Position numbers and translations under genes: made by a program. A model generated the notes under the pieces. That model ran no database searches. It saw nothing but the letters and a program-made list of their open reading frames with translations, and was not told where the DNA came from. This document shows positions 61,257 through 64,000 of a stretch of DNA of 64,000 bases, piece after piece. The DNA lies in NCBI GenBank assembly GCA_016929525.1, contig JAFGIP010000115.1, positions 48,829-112,828 of the forward strand. The letters run 5' to 3'. Within the stretch, counting starts at the first letter, position 1; each line of letters opens with the position of its first letter. The stretch is from Bacteroidales bacterium (GTDB lineage Bacteria > Bacteroidota > Bacteroidia > Bacteroidales > UBA10428).

Positions 61257-61264
61257 TACTTTTG
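61257..61264 (+). promoter_or_regulatory. Candidate -7 box (TACTTTTG) for the phosphohexomutase gene
   Basis: Exact TAnnTTTG match 47 nt upstream of ATG 61311. Confidence 0.5.
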
Positions 61265-61310
61265 CGTAACTTTTAAATGAGATTCTTGAATTTGAACAAT
61301 TAATTATAAG

Positions 61311-63056
61311 ATGGGAACAGAACAGTTACTCAATGAAGTAAAAGCAAAAGCACAGGTTTGGCTGGACGGCAATTACGATAAGCAAACAAAAACTCAGATA
61401 AAAGACCTTATCGATAATAATGAAAAAGAACTTATAGAAAGCTTTTATCGCGATCTGGAATTTGGTACCGGCGGTTTGCGCGGAATTATGGGTGTTGGCA
61501 CCAACCGTATGAATATATATACTGTTGGTATGGCCACCCAGGGACTAAGCAATTATATAAAGAATAATTTTAAAAGCTTAAATCAGATTAAAGTAGTGGT
61601 CGGCCATGATTCAAGAAACAACAGCAGGTTATTCGCCGAAACCACTGCCAGGATATTTTCTGCGAATGGATTTAAGGTCTACCTGTTCAATACACTGAAA
61701 CCAACCCCGGAACTGTCCTTTGCAATTCGTCATTTTGGCTGTCAGAGCGGAGTGGTGATTACTGCCTCGCACAACCCCAAAGAATACAACGGTTACAAAG
61801 CATACTGGGACGATGGTGGACAGATCATTGCCCCGCATGATAAGAACATCATCGACGAAGTGCAAAAAATAAAATCGGTTGATGAAGTGTTGTTCAACGG
61901 GAATGACTCACTTATTGAAATCATAAGTGATGAATTTGATGAGATCTATACCGATAAGATAAAAACCCTGTCATTGTCTCCCGAAATAATTGCAAAGCAC
62001 AAAGACATGAAGATCGTTTACACCCCTATCCATGGTACAGGTGTTAAACTGGCCCCTATGTCACTCAGAAAATTTGGATTTACCAATGTTTACAATGTTC
62101 CCGAACAGGATGTGACTGATGGTAATTTCCCGACTGTCCTTTCACCAAATCCCGAAGAAACGGCAGCCCTTGCAATGGCCATCAAAAAGGCTGAAGAGAT
62201 CAATGCTGAACTCGTGATGGCTACCGATCCTGATTCTGACCGTGTCGGGATAGCTGTAAAAGACAATTCTGGACAGTTTGTAATTCTTAATGGCAACCAG
62301 ACTGCTGCTTTACTGATCAACTATCTGCTTACAAAATGGAACGATAAAGGTAAATTGAAAGGTAAGGAGTATATTGTTAAAACAATTGTTACCACAGAAC
62401 TGCTTGCTGATATAGCCGATAAATATAAGGTAAAGCATTACGATGTATTAACTGGTTTTAAATATATTGCCGATATCATTAAAAGGAATGAAGGCAAAGC
62501 GACTTTCATCGGTGGCGGAGAAGAAAGCTACGGTTACCTTGCCGGAGAATTTGTACGCGATAAAGATGCCATTATTTCCTGCGCACTTATTGCCGAAGTA
62601 GCAGCGTGGGCGGAAGACCAGGGAAAATCGCTTTACGAAATGCTTATTGATATATACACAGAATTTGGATTTTACCTGGAGCATCTGATATCTGTAGTGA
62701 GAAAAGGGAAAGAAGGTGCCGAAGAAATACAGAAGATGATGAAAAACTATCGGGAAAACCCGCCTGCCGCTATCAATGAGTCACAAGTCGTGAAAATTGC
62801 CGATTACAAAAGCTGCGAGATGATAGATATACAAACAAGTACCATTTCGAAAATATATCTGCCAAAATCGAATGTGCTTCAGTTTTTTACCGAAGACGGA
62901 TCAAAAATATCAGTACGCCCGTCCGGTACAGAGCCCAAAATCAAGTACTATTTTAGTGTAAAGGGGTTGTTGGCTAAACCTGAAGATTTTGAAAAGACAC
63001 ATGCATTATTAAAACTGCGCATAGACAATATAATGCAGGATTTGGGGGTGAAGTGA
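61311..63056 (+). CDS. Phospho-sugar mutase (phosphoglucomutase/phosphomannomutase)
   Basis: 'FGTGGLRGIMGVGTNRMN', 'GVVITASHNPKEYNGYKAYW', 'ATDPDSDRVGIAV', 'GGGEESYGYL', 'SVRPSGTEPKIKYYF'. Confidence 0.95.
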   Translation: MGTEQLLNEVKAKAQVWLDGNYDKQTKTQIKDLIDNNEKELIESFYRDLEFGTGGLRGIMGVGTNRMNIYTVGMATQGLSNYIKNNFKSLNQIKVVVGHDSRNNSRLFAETTARIFSANGFKVYLFNTLKPTPELSFAIRHFGCQSGVVITASHNPKEYNGYKAYWDDGGQIIAPHDKNIIDEVQKIKSVDEVLFNGNDSLIEIISDEFDEIYTDKIKTLSLSPEIIAKHKDMKIVYTPIHGTGVKLAPMSLRKFGFTNVYNVPEQDVTDGNFPTVLSPNPEETAALAMAIKKAEEINAELVMATDPDSDRVGIAVKDNSGQFVILNGNQTAALLINYLLTKWNDKGKLKGKEYIVKTIVTTELLADIADKYKVKHYDVLTGFKYIADIIKRNEGKATFIGGGEESYGYLAGEFVRDKDAIISCALIAEVAAWAEDQGKSLYEMLIDIYTEFGFYLEHLISVVRKGKEGAEEIQKMMKNYRENPPAAINESQVVKIADYKSCEMIDIQTSTISKIYLPKSNVLQFFTEDGSKISVRPSGTEPKIKYYFSVKGLLAKPEDFEKTHALLKLRIDNIMQDLGVK

Positions 63057-63222
63057 GGAAAAGAAGTTCCAGGGTCATTGAATGAAAGAAGGTATTTGGG
63101 AGTATTGGGCTGATGGGGTGAACATTATTACAGCATTCAATTATACCATTTCTTAAATGTTACAGAAAAGAACATATTAAAATTTCGCTCTACTAAACCA
63201 TGATATTAAACACTCGACTATT

Positions 63223-63639
63223 ATGAAATCTTACAAAAAGGAACTCTGGTTCAACACAACAAAGCGGCGTGAATTAATAAATATTACTCGCGATGTTCAG
63301 ACGTGCCTCGCAGAAAGCGGAATTCAGGAAGGTCTTATCCTGGTAAATGCAATGCATATAACAGCAAGTGTTTTTATTAACGACGACGAGTCGGGATTGC
63401 ATCACGATTTCGAAGTGTGGCTTGAAAAACTTGCTCCTGAAAAACCGTATGAACAATACCGCCATAACGGATATGAAGACAATGCAGATGCGCATTTAAA
63501 ACGTACCGTAATGGGACGAGAAGTAGTGGTTGCAGTTACCGGTGGAAAGCTGGATTTCGGGCCGTGGGAACAAATCTTTTACGGGGAGTTTGACGGAAAA
63601 CGACGGAAGCGGGTGTTGGTTAAAATTATTGGGGATTAG
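63223..63639 (+). CDS. YjbQ family protein (secondary thiamine-phosphate synthase type)
   Basis: '[37 protein letters not shown]', '[57 protein letters not shown]'. Confidence 0.92.
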   Translation: MKSYKKELWFNTTKRRELINITRDVQTCLAESGIQEGLILVNAMHITASVFINDDESGLHHDFEVWLEKLAPEKPYEQYRHNGYEDNADAHLKRTVMGREVVVAVTGGKLDFGPWEQIFYGEFDGKRRKRVLVKIIGD

Positions 63640-63701
63640 TTGGCTGCAATACGTAAACAATGATTATTTGATGGAGGATGGTTGAGTTTGATGTTGTATT
63701 T

Positions 63702-63765
63702 ATTGTGTAACTGTTTAATTGTGTAACTGTTTAATTGTGTAACTGTTTAATTGTGTAATTGTTAC
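63702..63765. repeat. 16-bp tandem repeat, three perfect copies plus one degenerate copy
   Basis: ATTGTGTAACTGTTTA at 63702-63717, 63718-63733, 63734-63749, then ATTGTGTAATTGTTAC at 63750-63765. Confidence 0.9.
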
Positions 63766-64000
63766 ATTAAATTAATGCCATAGGAATATTTATCAGAACA
63801 TCACCTGAGGATCGTTGTCTGTTGATAGTATAATTCAGTGAGACTATTTCTTAAAATTATACTATGCCGGCTGATTGGTTCTATTTTAAAAGAAGAAATG
63901 CGTAGGAAATGCTTCAAGGGAGTGTTCATTTAAGTGTGTCATCCCTTTAAATTCTATTTTCAAATATAATTGTTAATTGATTTAAAATGGTTGGCCAATC

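Noticed and set aside
63702-63765. CRISPR array
   Set aside because: Head-to-tail 16-bp repeats without spacers; a simple tandem repeat.
1-64000. rRNA/tRNA genes, prophage, integrases, transposases, restriction-modification or known defence systems
   Set aside because: No supporting motifs found; intergenic gaps are short and AT-rich. A tRNAscan/Infernal run would be needed to exclude small RNAs fully.

Overview
The window is a mostly housekeeping chromosomal segment from a Bacteroidetes/Bacteroidales-type bacterium. Taxon evidence: AT-rich DNA, a SusC/SusD pair, DUF3078, BT_3928-like and Bacteroidetes-type S1 proteins, and TAnnTTTG promoter boxes. About 50 protein genes are supported. From left to right: the end of a polysaccharide-utilisation locus (truncated GH9 glycosidase, GPH-family symporter, convergent SusC/SusD); core metabolism and RNA genes (udk-like, rsmE, prmA, tpiA, tmk, folP, cdaA, plsY, pckA, serA/serC, a purine permease, comB-like, gcvT); envelope and signalling proteins (OmpA/PD40, TPR, PAS, Hpt, STAS, ClpB, DPP-IV-like peptidase, an unusual ABCG-type transporter, SiaC/SiaB); an NR-salvage pair (PnuC plus NadR-type kinase); S41 protease, guaA, rnz, STAS and an S1 protein with a very long K/E-rich N-terminus; then a nucleotide-sugar block (ugd, uxs, rfbA, rfbC, rfbD), a phosphohexomutase and a YjbQ protein. 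I saw no rRNA, tRNA, CRISPR array, transposase or prophage. I did not find a clear-cut new system. The best leads are: an MscS channel gene downstream of cdaA broken by one in-frame TGA; an 11-bp-phased array upstream of susC; a SiaB/SiaC pair and other partner-switching parts without their usual phosphatase partners; an ABCG transporter with extra N-terminal and inter-TM domains; the S1 extension; and REP-like palindromic elements on both sides of rfbC. All family calls come from reading the translations; no database search was run.
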